Assembly (NCBI GenBank): GCA_036873135.1
Contig: JAPTYO010000002.1
Span: 20,610,452-20,674,451, forward strand
DNA length: 64,000 bases
DNA from: Clarkia xantiana subsp. parviflora
Taxonomy: Eukaryota; Streptophyta; Magnoliopsida; Myrtales; Onagraceae
Direction of reading: 5' to 3'
Shown: positions 54,549 to 64,000 of the stretch, piece after piece
How positions within the stretch are numbered: position 1 is the first letter of the stretch
Layout of the letters: each line of letters opens with the position of its first letter
Made by a program: the position numbers and the translations under genes
Notes under the pieces: generated by a model
Seen by the model: the letters and a program-made list of their open reading frames with translations, nothing else
Database searches by the model: none
What the model was told of the DNA's origin: nothing

Positions 54549-55500
54549 GGGCACGTTTGATTGCCGGTATTGCGATATCCTAATACCGGTATTAGCTAAT
54601 ACCGTGTTTGTGTCAACTTGGTATTAGTATTAGCTAATACTTGGTATTAGCTAATACTCAATTATAGAAGGAATTTGGTATTAATTAATACAATCTAAAA
54701 GTAAAGCATTAGCTAATACCAATCTCATAATTACCAATTTACCCTTGTAATATATGGCAAACTCTCACTGTTTACATCGTAGCTTCGGGCCGGACCCCGT
54801 TTACATCGAAACTTCGGACACGGGTCGAGCCGAGTCATGTTCGGGCCGGGCTGGGTGGTTCGGGTCGAGCTGGGCGGTTCGGGCCGGGCTGGTCGGTTCG
54901 GGCCGGGCTGGGTGGTTCGGGCCGGGCTGGGTGATTCAGGCTGGGCTGGTCAGTTCGGGCCGGGCTGGGTGGTTCGGGCTGGGTGGTTCGGGCCAGACAG
55001 GTCAATTCGGGTCGGGCTGTGCGGTTCGGGCCGGGCTGAGCAATTCGGGCTGTTCGGGTCGGGTTGCTTTGGTTTAGTTCGGGCTAGGCCCGGCTAGAAC
55101 GGGCCGGGTCGGGCTAATCACTTTTTTCAATTGTTTTGTACTATTTTCTTTATATATATATATACATATTTATACATTAGCAAAAAATAGTTTTTTACTA
55201 TTTATACATAAATTTGATTTTTTTTAATGAAAAATATTATTTTAAATAATTAAAGTTACTTTGTTTTGTTAAATTTTATCTTTGTTAAATTAATCATATG
55301 TAAAATATATCTTAATTGAAAATGCAAGTAAGGGTATTTAGATCTTTTAGTCATTGTATTAGGATATCCTAATACAAAGTTCATTCAAACATTGTATTAG
55401 GATATCCTAATACATGGCTCAATCAAACATTGTATTAGCTAAGCATGTATTAGCTAATACCGGTATTAGGATATCGCAATACCGGCAATCAAACGTGCCC
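54549..55500. mobile_element. Non-autonomous PIF/Harbinger-like element
   Basis: 952 bp with perfect 54-bp terminal inverted repeats starting gggcacgtttgattgccgg and continuing with gcgatatcctaataccgg and tattagctaatac. The flanks are TAA on both sides (54546-54548 and 55501-55503), the 3-bp target duplication expected of this superfamily. The interior has many tattagctaatac-like copies and a GC-rich minisatellite. No transposase is present. Confidence 0.88.
54840..55070. repeat. 19-bp GC-rich minisatellite
   Basis: About a dozen units of ttcgggccgggctgggtgg and variants, in an otherwise AT-rich neighbourhood. One unit is shortened to 14 bp. Gly-rich open frames over it are by-products. Confidence 0.88.
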
Positions 55501-55503
55501 TAA

Positions 55504-56341
55504 ATGCATAGAAAATTCAAATTGTCGAGGTATAAAGATTATGCAACGCCATATTTTAGGACAGTTTATCAAGTTGTCAGTATTAACTTTTTCACATAGT
55601 ATCAAAACACGCATGTTTGAATCTTCACAGCGCCGAGTTTAAAGCCCTATTTAATTAAAGTTTCATGTCTTGGGCGATTGGGCTTTCAAAATATTCCAAT
55701 CCATACGTGATAGTTAAATAATAATATATAATTTTAATGTCTATAAACATGTTTGTTTACTTCTAATCTTTATTTACAATAATGTATTATATACACTTGA
55801 TATCGTAATTAATGAGTCATAAGTTTTCATAGGAAAAATTATATTTTTAGTACTATAATTCGGTCATTAACTTTTAGCTTTTTTATTTTTACTTAAGTGT
55901 CTTAACTATTAAAAGTTTGATTATTCAATGATGTATGTCTCATTTCACTTAATTAGGAGATTCACAATACGAGTTAGGGATAGGAGAGAGTCATATAACT
56001 CGGCCAATACATTTTCTGGGGTTGTAAACTCAAACCCCATTGTATTTGTTGCAAAATCTAAACCCAGTTCAATTTTTTGCCACTGGACCAGTCATCAGAC
56101 CTGCTTAAATTCTCGATTTAGTTTCTTATATTTATTTATATAAAAAAGCTCAATTTTCTCTGGTCAACATTTTCCAATTTGTAGTTGTGTTGCTGTAGGA
56201 GGAAGAGGAACGTTTAAAGATAAAAAAAACTCGGGAGAAAAGCACAAAACAAATAGTTGGTCGAAAGAATAGTGAAGGGGGGATCCATCCATCTGCTGTT
56301 CTTGAGCATCTATCAGAAAACCCTAGACCTGTAGAGCCAAA
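55504..56341. other. Intergenic DNA and leader of the first ATP synthase d gene
   Basis: AT-rich. No TATA box close to the ATG at 56342 stands out. A tgggct motif occurs only far upstream near 55683. The last 150 bp probably form the 5' untranslated leader. Confidence 0.4.
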
Positions 56342-58269
56342 ATGAGCGGAGTAGGCAAGAAAGTCGCCGATGTTGCCTTCAAGGCATCCAGGACCATCGA
56401 TTGGGAAGGCATGGCCAAGCTCCTTGTCACAGAGGAGGCTCGCAAAGAGTTCTTCACTCTCCGCCGCGCCTTTGACGATGTCAACTCCCAGCTCCAAACT
56501 AAATTCAGTCAAGTACTAGATGCTGATCATTTCCAATTTCACTCCATCTGTTGTGATTTGCGTGTTGCTCTGCTCAGATAGATTTCTAGTATCCTTATAT
56601 CAACCTGGGATCTTCTGATTCAGCTTCGGTCTTTGAGTAATATAGCATATTTCTTCTTGATTGTATGTTCGGTTGCACGCTGATTGGTTCCTGTAACTGA
56701 TGGTCTAGAAATGAGAAGTTTTTGTTGGTGGTATATGTTAATATTTGAGCATTGCATTTTGCTATGCGCAGGAACCTGAACCGATTGATTGGGAATACTA
56801 CAGAAAGGGCATCGGCGCTCGATTGGTGGACATGTACAAGGAGGCTTATGACAGTAAGTGGCTCCTATTTATCAACTGATGATTGGTATGAGAAAGCAGG
56901 AAAGGGAGAAATGTAACGTGGTTATGCCACCTTTAGCTTAATGCAAGAAACATTTCCCCAACAGCTTGTCCCTTTACATTTCTTTGCCTCATAATACCTT
57001 CCTGCACAAGTATCAGTTAGGAGTGGTAATCGCAAAATAAAATGATAATTCTTAAAACCGCTGATTAGATTCTTTTCATGATGATGATGTAGTATCTTCT
57101 GGCCTGAGTGAAATCTCTAGAAGTAACTTCGAGATCTGCAAAAGTGCTTAGACCTTTTCAGGGATCTTGTATAGATTATGGCTGCTAACTGTGGCAGCCT
57201 TGTTTGATATCAATGTATTTTTCATTTGATAAAATTGCATGGCATATAAAATAAATCACATTGTAAAAAGAAGGGTGTTCTATGTACTATATTCGTGAAG
57301 GATATGAGGATAAAATCTCCCCCATACACCTTGTTGAATTTTTGTTTGCTGTCAAACTTATCATTTATGTCTTGTTGTGAACCGCTTTCTCTTTTTCGTA
57401 GTTTATGCTAGCTTTATGATTGGACAATAGTTCTTACTTGAACAAGGATTTAACTTTAGATACTCAAAGCAGCCAATCAGCTCATGATCAAATTTGAATG
57501 TGCAAGTTCTTTTTGTTGTATAGCCTGGGTGGCTGCAGTCTGCAGAGTCACTAGCAGAAAGCAAGTTGACACCAATTCAAGTTGCTTTCTTGGTTGCAAG
57601 CCTTCAGTTAATATATCATTGTTGTGGAGGAATGAGTTGGTCCCTTCAGTTATACATAGCGGACTTATTTTATATTAGCGGTTACCTTCAAGATCTTTTA
57701 ATGTATGTTTTTTTTTTTGTATTATTTTAGATAGTTCTTGAAATGGATTCTACCCCCTTTCATCATCAGCTGATAGAAGAGCGTTGGATCAAACTTAACC
57801 TTCATGTCGATGCTTGTTTGCTTTTGCAGGCGTCGAGATACCCAAGTTTGTAGACACAGTCACTCCTCAATACAAGACCAAGTTTGATGCTCTGGTTAGT
57901 GATAGCCCTTTATTTATTAATTAATTGTTTGTAAGCACTTTAATGAAGGTGAGTAGCTATGTGTAACCTGTGTTGTTGGTGTAATTAAAAGTTGATTGAA
58001 CTGAAAGAAGCAGAGGAGAAGTCCCTCAAGGAATCTGAGCGGATAGAGAAGGAGATCATTGAAGTCAAAGAGTTGAAGGTATTCCGAGATTTGCTTGCAT
58101 ATGTTACCCTTTCCTTCATGTTGCATCTGGTTCAAAATCTGATATCTTGATGAATTTACATTGACAGGAAAAGATAGCCACCATGACAGCGGACGAATAC
58201 TTTGAGAAGCACCCGGAACTGAAGAAGAAGTTTGATGATGAGATCAGGAATGATTACTGGGGCTACTGA
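56342..58269 (+). CDS. ATPQ: ATP synthase subunit d, mitochondrial (copy A)
   Basis: Five exons: 56342-56512, 56772-56853, 57830-57894, 57992-58078 and 58168-58269. They give 507 nt and 168 residues, the usual plant length. The protein begins MSGVGKKVADVAFKASRTID and ends KKKFDDEIRNDYWGY. Key family parts are EPEPIDWEYYRKGIGARLVD, KFVDTVTPQYKTKFDAL and the charged helix LKEAEEKSLKESERIEKEI. Subunit d is a peripheral stalk component that ties F1 to the membrane part of the mitochondrial ATP synthase. Plant forms lack a long cleavable presequence. The intron positions equal those of the copy 3.6 kb downstream. Intron 3 ends in the weak acceptor attaaaag rather than a pyrimidine-rich one. Confidence 0.96.
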
Positions 58270-58699
58270 AAACACTTTGCTCATTTTGGCCTCGAATTGT
58301 TGGGTGATTTTCCTTTGATCATGATGCTGCAATAAGAATGGGTGACCCATTTGCTTTGCTTTTCTAATGGCTTTTGAGGTTGTTACTACTTGAGTAGAGT
58401 TGGGAATTGCATTTTGTAATGTGAGGATCTTCCTCTGTTTTACAGTAGCAAGACGAGATGAGAAGAATCTAAAGTGGTCCTCCGTATGTATTTTATTTGA
58501 TCATACATCAGTATTACAAGAAAAATCCTTATCTTTGTTTTTTCTTTCTTTTTTTTCCTTTGGGTCTGTTATTATGATTTACGGAAGGAAAATAGATGAA
58601 AAGGAAAGGATAAAGTAATATAAAATATGATTACGATGGGAAAAAAATCCATTATAAGTGGCTCCTAAGCTATTCAATATGTTATGTAACAATGGTGTG

Positions 58700-58864
58700 G
58701 TGTGGTGTTCAGCGCCTCATCCCTTAACCAGAGGTCAGGGGTTCAATCCCCGCTCCTGACCATAGGAATGGAAAATTGTTCATGACCAGCACTTTACCCC
58801 TTACGGGCTGACCCGGTGCGAGTAGGGATTAGTTTAGGTGTGGAGCAGGCATGCTACAAAAAAA
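58700..58864 (+). mobile_element. tRNA-derived SINE
   Basis: A B box ggttcaatccc (58740-58750) lies in aggtcaggggttcaatcccc, followed by the SINE body motif acgggctgacccggtgcgag and gtagggattagt, and a short A run at 58858-58864. This body is typical of Au-like plant SINEs. The rest of a tRNA cloverleaf is not present, so it is not a tRNA gene. Confidence 0.8.
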
Positions 58865-59740
58865 TATATATATATCGAATTATTAGTTGAATTTTTTAAT
58901 CTTTTGTTAACTCAAATTTTACATGTTTATAAATTGTTAACCTGGTTAAGATTTCTGTCTAATTTATTTGTTGAACAAAAATGCTTAAATTGCTAGTTAA
59001 TGTTTAGCAAATCAAACAAATAACTAATTATTTTATTCAATTATTAATCAATTTCGCCTGAAAAATTTGGTAAAAAAAAATCGCCTGAATTAAACAGAAA
59101 TTTGAATTAAAAACGGAAATCTTGATGAAGTTAATATTTGTATACATGTAACACTTGCACTAGTCCTTTCATAAAAAAAAACACTTGCACTAGTAAAGAG
59201 TTAAAAAAAAAAATAATAGTAATTTATTCAATTGTACAACCATCAATTAACAATAGTGTGCATAAGTCTTATGATAGATATCCAATGATTCTAACTAGCA
59301 ATGATTATTAACCCTAATTTTAGTCGCCATAACTTTCTTTTAGAGTTGTTTTACTTTTACCTATTAAATGAGAGATCTTATTAAATGTGCAAAAATGTAC
59401 TCTAGTAAAATTATTTGAAAAATTTATGGGTTGCATGCAATCGAACTTCAAACGGTCGATGCGTGACTAATTAAGCTAAAGTAAAAGTTCGGGTGCCCTA
59501 AAAAGTTCTATTTTTTATCTTCTTTTTTTGTCAAATAAACTTATCTAAATTTAATTCAGTATTTATAGGTTGAAAATAGCTTAGAGGGTAAAATGGATAT
59601 TTTGCAGAAATTGTTCAGAGGGAATTGAGTATTTACACTATAAAAATATATTTTTGTCCACTTTTTAAAATAAAAATAATATGATGTTTTACTTTTATAA
59701 ATAAATAAAACAAATATTCAAAGACAGCTAAGCCAATTTG
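58865..59740. other. AT-rich intergenic DNA between the two ATP synthase d genes
   Basis: No gene is recognised. Short A runs and the direct repeat cacttgcactagt at 59153 and 59182 are present. Confidence 0.45.
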
Positions 59741-59747
59741 AATGATC

Positions 59748-59764
59748 AGCCCAGAAAAAGCCCA
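59748..59764 (-). promoter_or_regulatory. Two site II motifs upstream of ATP synthase d copy B
   Basis: TGGGCT occurs twice on the minus strand, at 59748-59753 and 59759-59764, 147-163 bp upstream of the ATG. Paired TGGGCY (site II) elements are well known in promoters of nuclear genes for mitochondrial respiratory proteins. Confidence 0.55.
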
Positions 59765-59910
59765 TTAACAGTTGCATTTCTCCTACCATCTTTGCAGATT
59801 CTTCGGTCGGTATAGCTGCAGCTGCAGAGAAAGAGACGGTATCCATCTCCGTTGTTTGGGAACCATACTGCCGCATCATCCATCTGAACTCCACACCTGC
59901 ATTGACAACT

Positions 59911-61631
59911 ATGAGCGGAGTAGGGAAGAAAGTCGCTGATGTCGCCTTCAAGGCTTCCAGGACCATCGATTGGGAAGGCATGGCCAAGCTCCTCGTCACC
60001 GAAGAGGCCCGCAAGGAGTTCTTCACCCTCCGCCGCGCCTTTGACGATGTCAACTCCCAGCTCCAAACTAAATTCAGCCAGGTGACCAAATGAGATCTTG
60101 TTCTTCATTGATTTCACTGTCATGGGCTCTATGTGGTGTTGTTTTGCTTAGATCTTTGCTGTGCCTTACTGGATGTCGATTAGGTTTTTTGTGATTTGGC
60201 ATCGGTGGTTGATCAGTCGATTGGTTATTATGGATTATATCAATTTGCAGCGGTTTGGCTGTTCATCTGATCAATCTGGAAGAGTATAAACTCGTTCGTT
60301 TTGTATGCTTGCTGATTCTGATGGTTTGGGAATGTGGAATTCTTGTTACTTGGATTGAAAATTGAGCTGTTTCTGATCATTATGTTGTGTTATTTTAGGA
60401 ACCTGAGCCTATTGATTGGGAATACTATAGGAAAGGGATCGGCTCTCGCTTGGTGGACATGTACAAGGAGGCTTATGATAGTGAGTGGGAGTTCATATTT
60501 ATTGATTGCTTTACTCACCCTCTTCCGATTTTATACTTTAGTTTTTCTTGTTGGATAGATCACCGAAACAGTATTTGTTACTGAATAGTAAATATATCAT
60601 GAATTAGCAGATACTCGGAATAATTGACCAATCAAACAGTGTTTATGCCCTTAACTTTCTTTTCCTCATATATATTGCAGTTCAAATATAAACTGGGAAT
60701 GGTAATTACACAGTAAACTCATGTATTGCTTGGGTATTATTTTGACATTTTATCATCAAGTAGCAGAACCTCTTTGGGAATGTTTAGACTGGATAAATTT
60801 GATCATGTCTTGATAATCAATGCATCTTGTTCGATAGATTGCTTAGTCTATGCTACAGAATATCTTTTGAAAAGACAGAAGTCGTAGATGCTATATCTAC
60901 CAAGTTCTCACAATGTATTTTCCAAGCAGCATACACTGTTGTAAAAATTTGCAGATCCCTGAAAACCATCATCTATGTGGCTGGTTTCACTTTCATATAC
61001 AATTAGTCCCTGCATTTTTTTTTTCTTTACATGTTTCATTTACATTTAAGTTCAACTATTTCAAAAAAAAATTGATTGATTGTCTGATGTGGAGAATAAG
61101 ATCATTGTGAAACATTTACACAAGTTTCTGCCAACCTTGATTCATTCATTCATGTCTTTTCTTGTTTGCTTTTTGCAGGCGTTGAGGTACCTAAGTTTGT
61201 CGACACAGTAACTCCTGAATACAAGACTAAATTTGATGCTCTGGTCAGAGATAGATGCTCCTTCCTCCTTTTCTTTTATCATTTGTTTTTCTAAGCCTTT
61301 TTAGGTGATAAGCAAGCTATATCTAAGCTTGTATCTATTTGTTGGTGTAGTTGATTGAACTGAAAGAAGCAGAAGAGAAATCCCTCAAGGAATCAGAGCG
61401 GATAGAGAAGGAGATTGTTGAAGTGAAGGAGTTGAAGGTAATCTAGAGAGATTTGGTTGCTCTCTTTTTGCTTGCATCGGGTTCGGAATCTGATTTGTTA
61501 TTGAATGAATTTGAAATTGAAATTGACAGGAAAAGATTGCGACCATGACGGCGGATGAATACTTTGAGAAGCACCCTGAACTGAAGAAGAAGTTTGATGA
61601 TGAGATCAGGAATGACTACTGGGGCTATTGA
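59911..61631 (+). CDS. ATPQ: ATP synthase subunit d, mitochondrial (copy B)
   Basis: Five exons: 59911-60081, 60399-60480, 61179-61243, 61351-61437 and 61530-61631. They give 507 nt and 168 residues, with exon lengths identical to copy A. By eye the proteins differ at four positions: Ser for Ala in KGIGxRL, Val for Ile in VExPKF, Glu for Gln in TPxYKT, and Val for Ile in KEIxEVK. The first and last exons encode identical peptides. It is a tandem duplicate with the same peripheral-stalk role. Two site II motifs upstream suggest it keeps the typical promoter for mitochondrial genes. Intron 3 has a normal acceptor (gttggtgtag). Confidence 0.96.
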
Positions 61632-62881
61632 ACATCCTAATTTGATTTGAAATTTCTTGAGCAGCCTTGTTTTGTTGGAAAATAAGAATGAGCCGCCACA
61701 AAATTACTACTACTTTTTTGGACTTTGTTTTCAGTAATTTCATGTTTAATTAATGTGAGGGATCTTCCTCTTCTATTACAACATCATTCTTAATAAGTTG
61801 AAATTGTTTTGTCATCTCTTTTAGTTGCATATTTTTTAAGGGTATATATTATTTAGTTATTATGAGATTTTTATTTTTATTTTAGTTTTAAGTCGCACAT
61901 GATTTTCTTTTAAATTAAAACTCTAAAATGATACGTGTATATTTGTTTGATTATTATTACAATATAAATTAGAAAATATTATAATAACAAATATTAATAA
62001 TAAGTAAATAAATGTATAAGGTGTTACCAAAATAAAAAATGTATAAGGATTAAAATAGTATGATATCATAGTAAATTAATATTATTTTACAATGTGATGC
62101 TTTGCGAAGTATTTCAGCACTCAGTTGTGTTCTTAAATACCTATTATTTTGCATGCGACACATTTAGTCATTCTGAGCTTTATAATATATATATATTTTT
62201 CTTTTAATTTAATATAATAATAATTTAAAAGTTGATTTTTCTTTTTGCATATAATGTGAATCTATTATCTCTATATATAAAAGTAAAATGAAAAAATAAT
62301 AACATAAGCAGTGTGGCTTTGCCGCGTACAAAGGAGGGAGGAACGTCTGTCTCTATCCAAGATACAGAATGACAGACAGTAGCTCTTGAGAATTGATGAG
62401 AAAAATCATTTTCAAGGCAATTTTAATTTACAATAAGGATCAAGCTTAAAAAAAGGTAAATACATAAGAATTACAGTGTGGTATATACATATACAGTGTT
62501 GTAGTATACATATATACATACCTGAGAAAGCACTGAGGTGTAACAAAATCTTAGCCTTAAACAAATTCAACTTGAATTTCTACATATTTACCAAATTCAC
62601 AACCGATTACAACAAAACTAATCAAAATTGCAGTGGAATTACCTTCATAAATGCAAACCCAACTAAACCCAACTCCAAATTTGGTCCTTACCCTCGAGCT
62701 ACAAAATATCTCACGAGACTGTATGGATGAATATGGACCCTGAAAACGAAACAAGCAAGTGAAAACTGGTCATCCAACAGATAACTATTGTATTTTTAGG
62801 ATGATTCAGATGTAAGTTTTACAAACCCTAATTGCCAGGAATCTTGATCATGCTTTATGAGGGAAAAGATATAAAGATGAA
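61632..62881. other. Intergenic DNA
   Basis: AT-rich with TA runs. The phrase tctctatatataaaagtaaa near 62270 resembles the Helitron-like starts at 15763 and 18617, but no partner end is found. No gene is seen. Confidence 0.4.
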
Positions 62882-63240
62882 TGACTTACCCGGTAATTGA
62901 TTTCGATTCTCTAATCTTCTTAGACTGTCGATGTGCTTCTCAAAAGAACGGTTCTACTTCTCTCCCTTGTCCATCCTTCTGTCAGAGACCAGTTGATGGA
63001 GAACTGCTCTTTCTCTCTGTGTCAAATAACTGGCAGGGAGGGAGGACCGTTTATAATATTAACCCTTTAATCTGGTACGTCCATCAAGTAACCAATTGAA
63101 CGGTCTAGATTAAATCATACCATAAAGATATATATTGATATAATATAATATAATACATTATTCAATATATCTATATTCATTAATATTATCTGGCCACATA
63201 ATTAGAATATATATTGTAACATTAAATATATATTCTTACA
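62882..63240 (-). mobile_element. Possible LTR of a minus-strand retroelement reaching the window end
   Basis: On the minus strand, ggccaagtgggagaatgtaag near 63235-63255 looks like a polypurine tract followed by a TG start, a pattern common next to 3' LTRs of copia-type elements. The LTR would run down to about 62882. The region 63241-64000 would then be internal, but I recognise no conserved domain in it. Confidence 0.3.
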
Positions 63241-64000
63241 TTCTCCCACTTGGCCAGATAATCACATAAGTCTTACATCTTTATGGAATAACATAAGGCG
63301 CGCGTAAAATCTAATCTTTCTGTTCATCATAATCACTTACATTCAATAATCTGTAAATGCGAGTTATGGTGGTCATACACTTATTTAAGTAGCATACTCC
63401 CTTCCATATACCACAACAGTTACATCTTATCAAACGTAAGCCTGTAAGTAATATATATAAACACATTAGGGTCCGAGTAAGGCTTTGCATAAGGTTTTCC
63501 GTTATCATAAACTTTATGTGTACACAATCATAATTAACAGGAAAACATTAGAGTCAGAAACATATCATTGAGCTCAGAGTGTCAAACATCATCATCATCA
63601 TCATCATCATCAGCTTTACAACTAAGACCCATTATTTGCATGCTTCTTTAATGTCATTAGTTGTAAACATTCATTTAAATATATCATTGTCAGCTTGGCC
63701 ATTATACTGACAGACACTCTTGTTTCTGAACTTTCTTCTTAACGACAATAAACTTTCATTCCATAAGTTTGCACCTTTTAATGCTTGTCGTTTTGATGAA
63801 GAAATAACTGTGGCGTTACTACGATAAATTTTCCAGCGACTTGGTAACGGTGTCGACAACCTCAAGCCCTGAAATAAGTCCCACAGTCCTTAATGCATGA
63901 TAAAACATGCTAAAACCTTACTTTACATTATTGATACGACAGATAATTACCACTTTTCTGTAATATTGCTCCAACACATAAAAGGAACAATTAATTAAAA
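63241..64000. other. Unassigned, possibly internal retroelement sequence
   Basis: No conserved protein motif is found on either strand. A (ATC)n microsatellite of about eight units is at 63587-63611. Confidence 0.35.

Noticed and set aside
54754..55097. Glycine-rich protein gene
   Set aside because: It is the translation of a 19-bp minisatellite. Two frames give similar Gly-rich products.
58730..58760. tRNA gene suggested by ggttcaatccc
   Set aside because: Only the B box fits. No cloverleaf with anticodon arm can be formed, and the downstream body is that of a SINE.
59718..60123. Minus-strand genes over ATP synthase d copy B exon 1 (also 56150-56512 over copy A)
   Set aside because: These are antisense shadows of conserved exon 1. 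The same shadow appears in both copies because the sense exons are alike.

Overview
This window is nuclear DNA of a flowering plant, most likely a eudicot. It is AT-rich and intron-containing, and it holds plant-type Ty3/gypsy, Ty1/copia, LINE, SINE, hAT, Mutator-like, CACTA-like and Harbinger-like elements. I cannot name the species. Six intact host genes are visible. One is a single-RRM RNA-binding protein gene (26778-28712, +). Two are RCI2/PMP3-type small membrane protein genes (38076-38310 and 48715-48997, both -). One is GET4 (50476-53882, +). The last two are tandem copies of the mitochondrial ATP synthase subunit d gene (56342-58269 and 59911-61631, +). All six rebuild into complete reading frames with GT-AG introns.

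Layout. 1-4130: decayed Ty3/gypsy remnants with two related LTR-end/primer-binding-site blocks. 4142-5090 and 13569-13830: the two halves of a broken plant RRM-like gene. They are separated by a 7.7 kb Tat-type Ty3/gypsy element on the minus strand (5717-13404), whose 652-bp LTRs look identical. 13.8-21 kb: AT-rich intergenic DNA, Helitron-like termini, a degenerate minisatellite and a solo LTR. 21122-26299: a broken copia element on the minus strand, ending about 300 bp upstream of the TATA box of the RNA-binding protein gene. 31-36 kb: a 5'-truncated LINE with a 16-bp target duplication, and a copia element that lacks reverse transcriptase and RNase H.

38-46 kb: a run of non-autonomous DNA transposons, including a hAT element nested in another hAT (both with perfect 8-bp target duplications), two Mutator-like foldbacks, a CACTA-like element and a third hAT. 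45.7-47.45 kb: a 599-bp tandem repeat carrying a kinesin motor-domain fragment, with a further inverted copy. 48.7-61.6 kb: the gene-rich part (RCI2, GET4, two ATP synthase d genes), with a Harbinger-like element and a SINE between genes. From about 62.9 kb to the end there may be the edge of another minus-strand LTR element.

The host genes are unrelated housekeeping or stress genes and do not form a pathway or cluster, apart from the ATP synthase d tandem pair and the dispersed RCI2 pair. I see no convincing new biological system. The most interesting points are the RRM-like gene split by a retrotransposon, the triplicated and inverted kinesin fragment, the nested hAT pair, the young-looking but coding-broken Tat element with a 50-bp satellite-like array in its 3' untranslated region, and the different upstream sequences of the two ATP synthase d copies.
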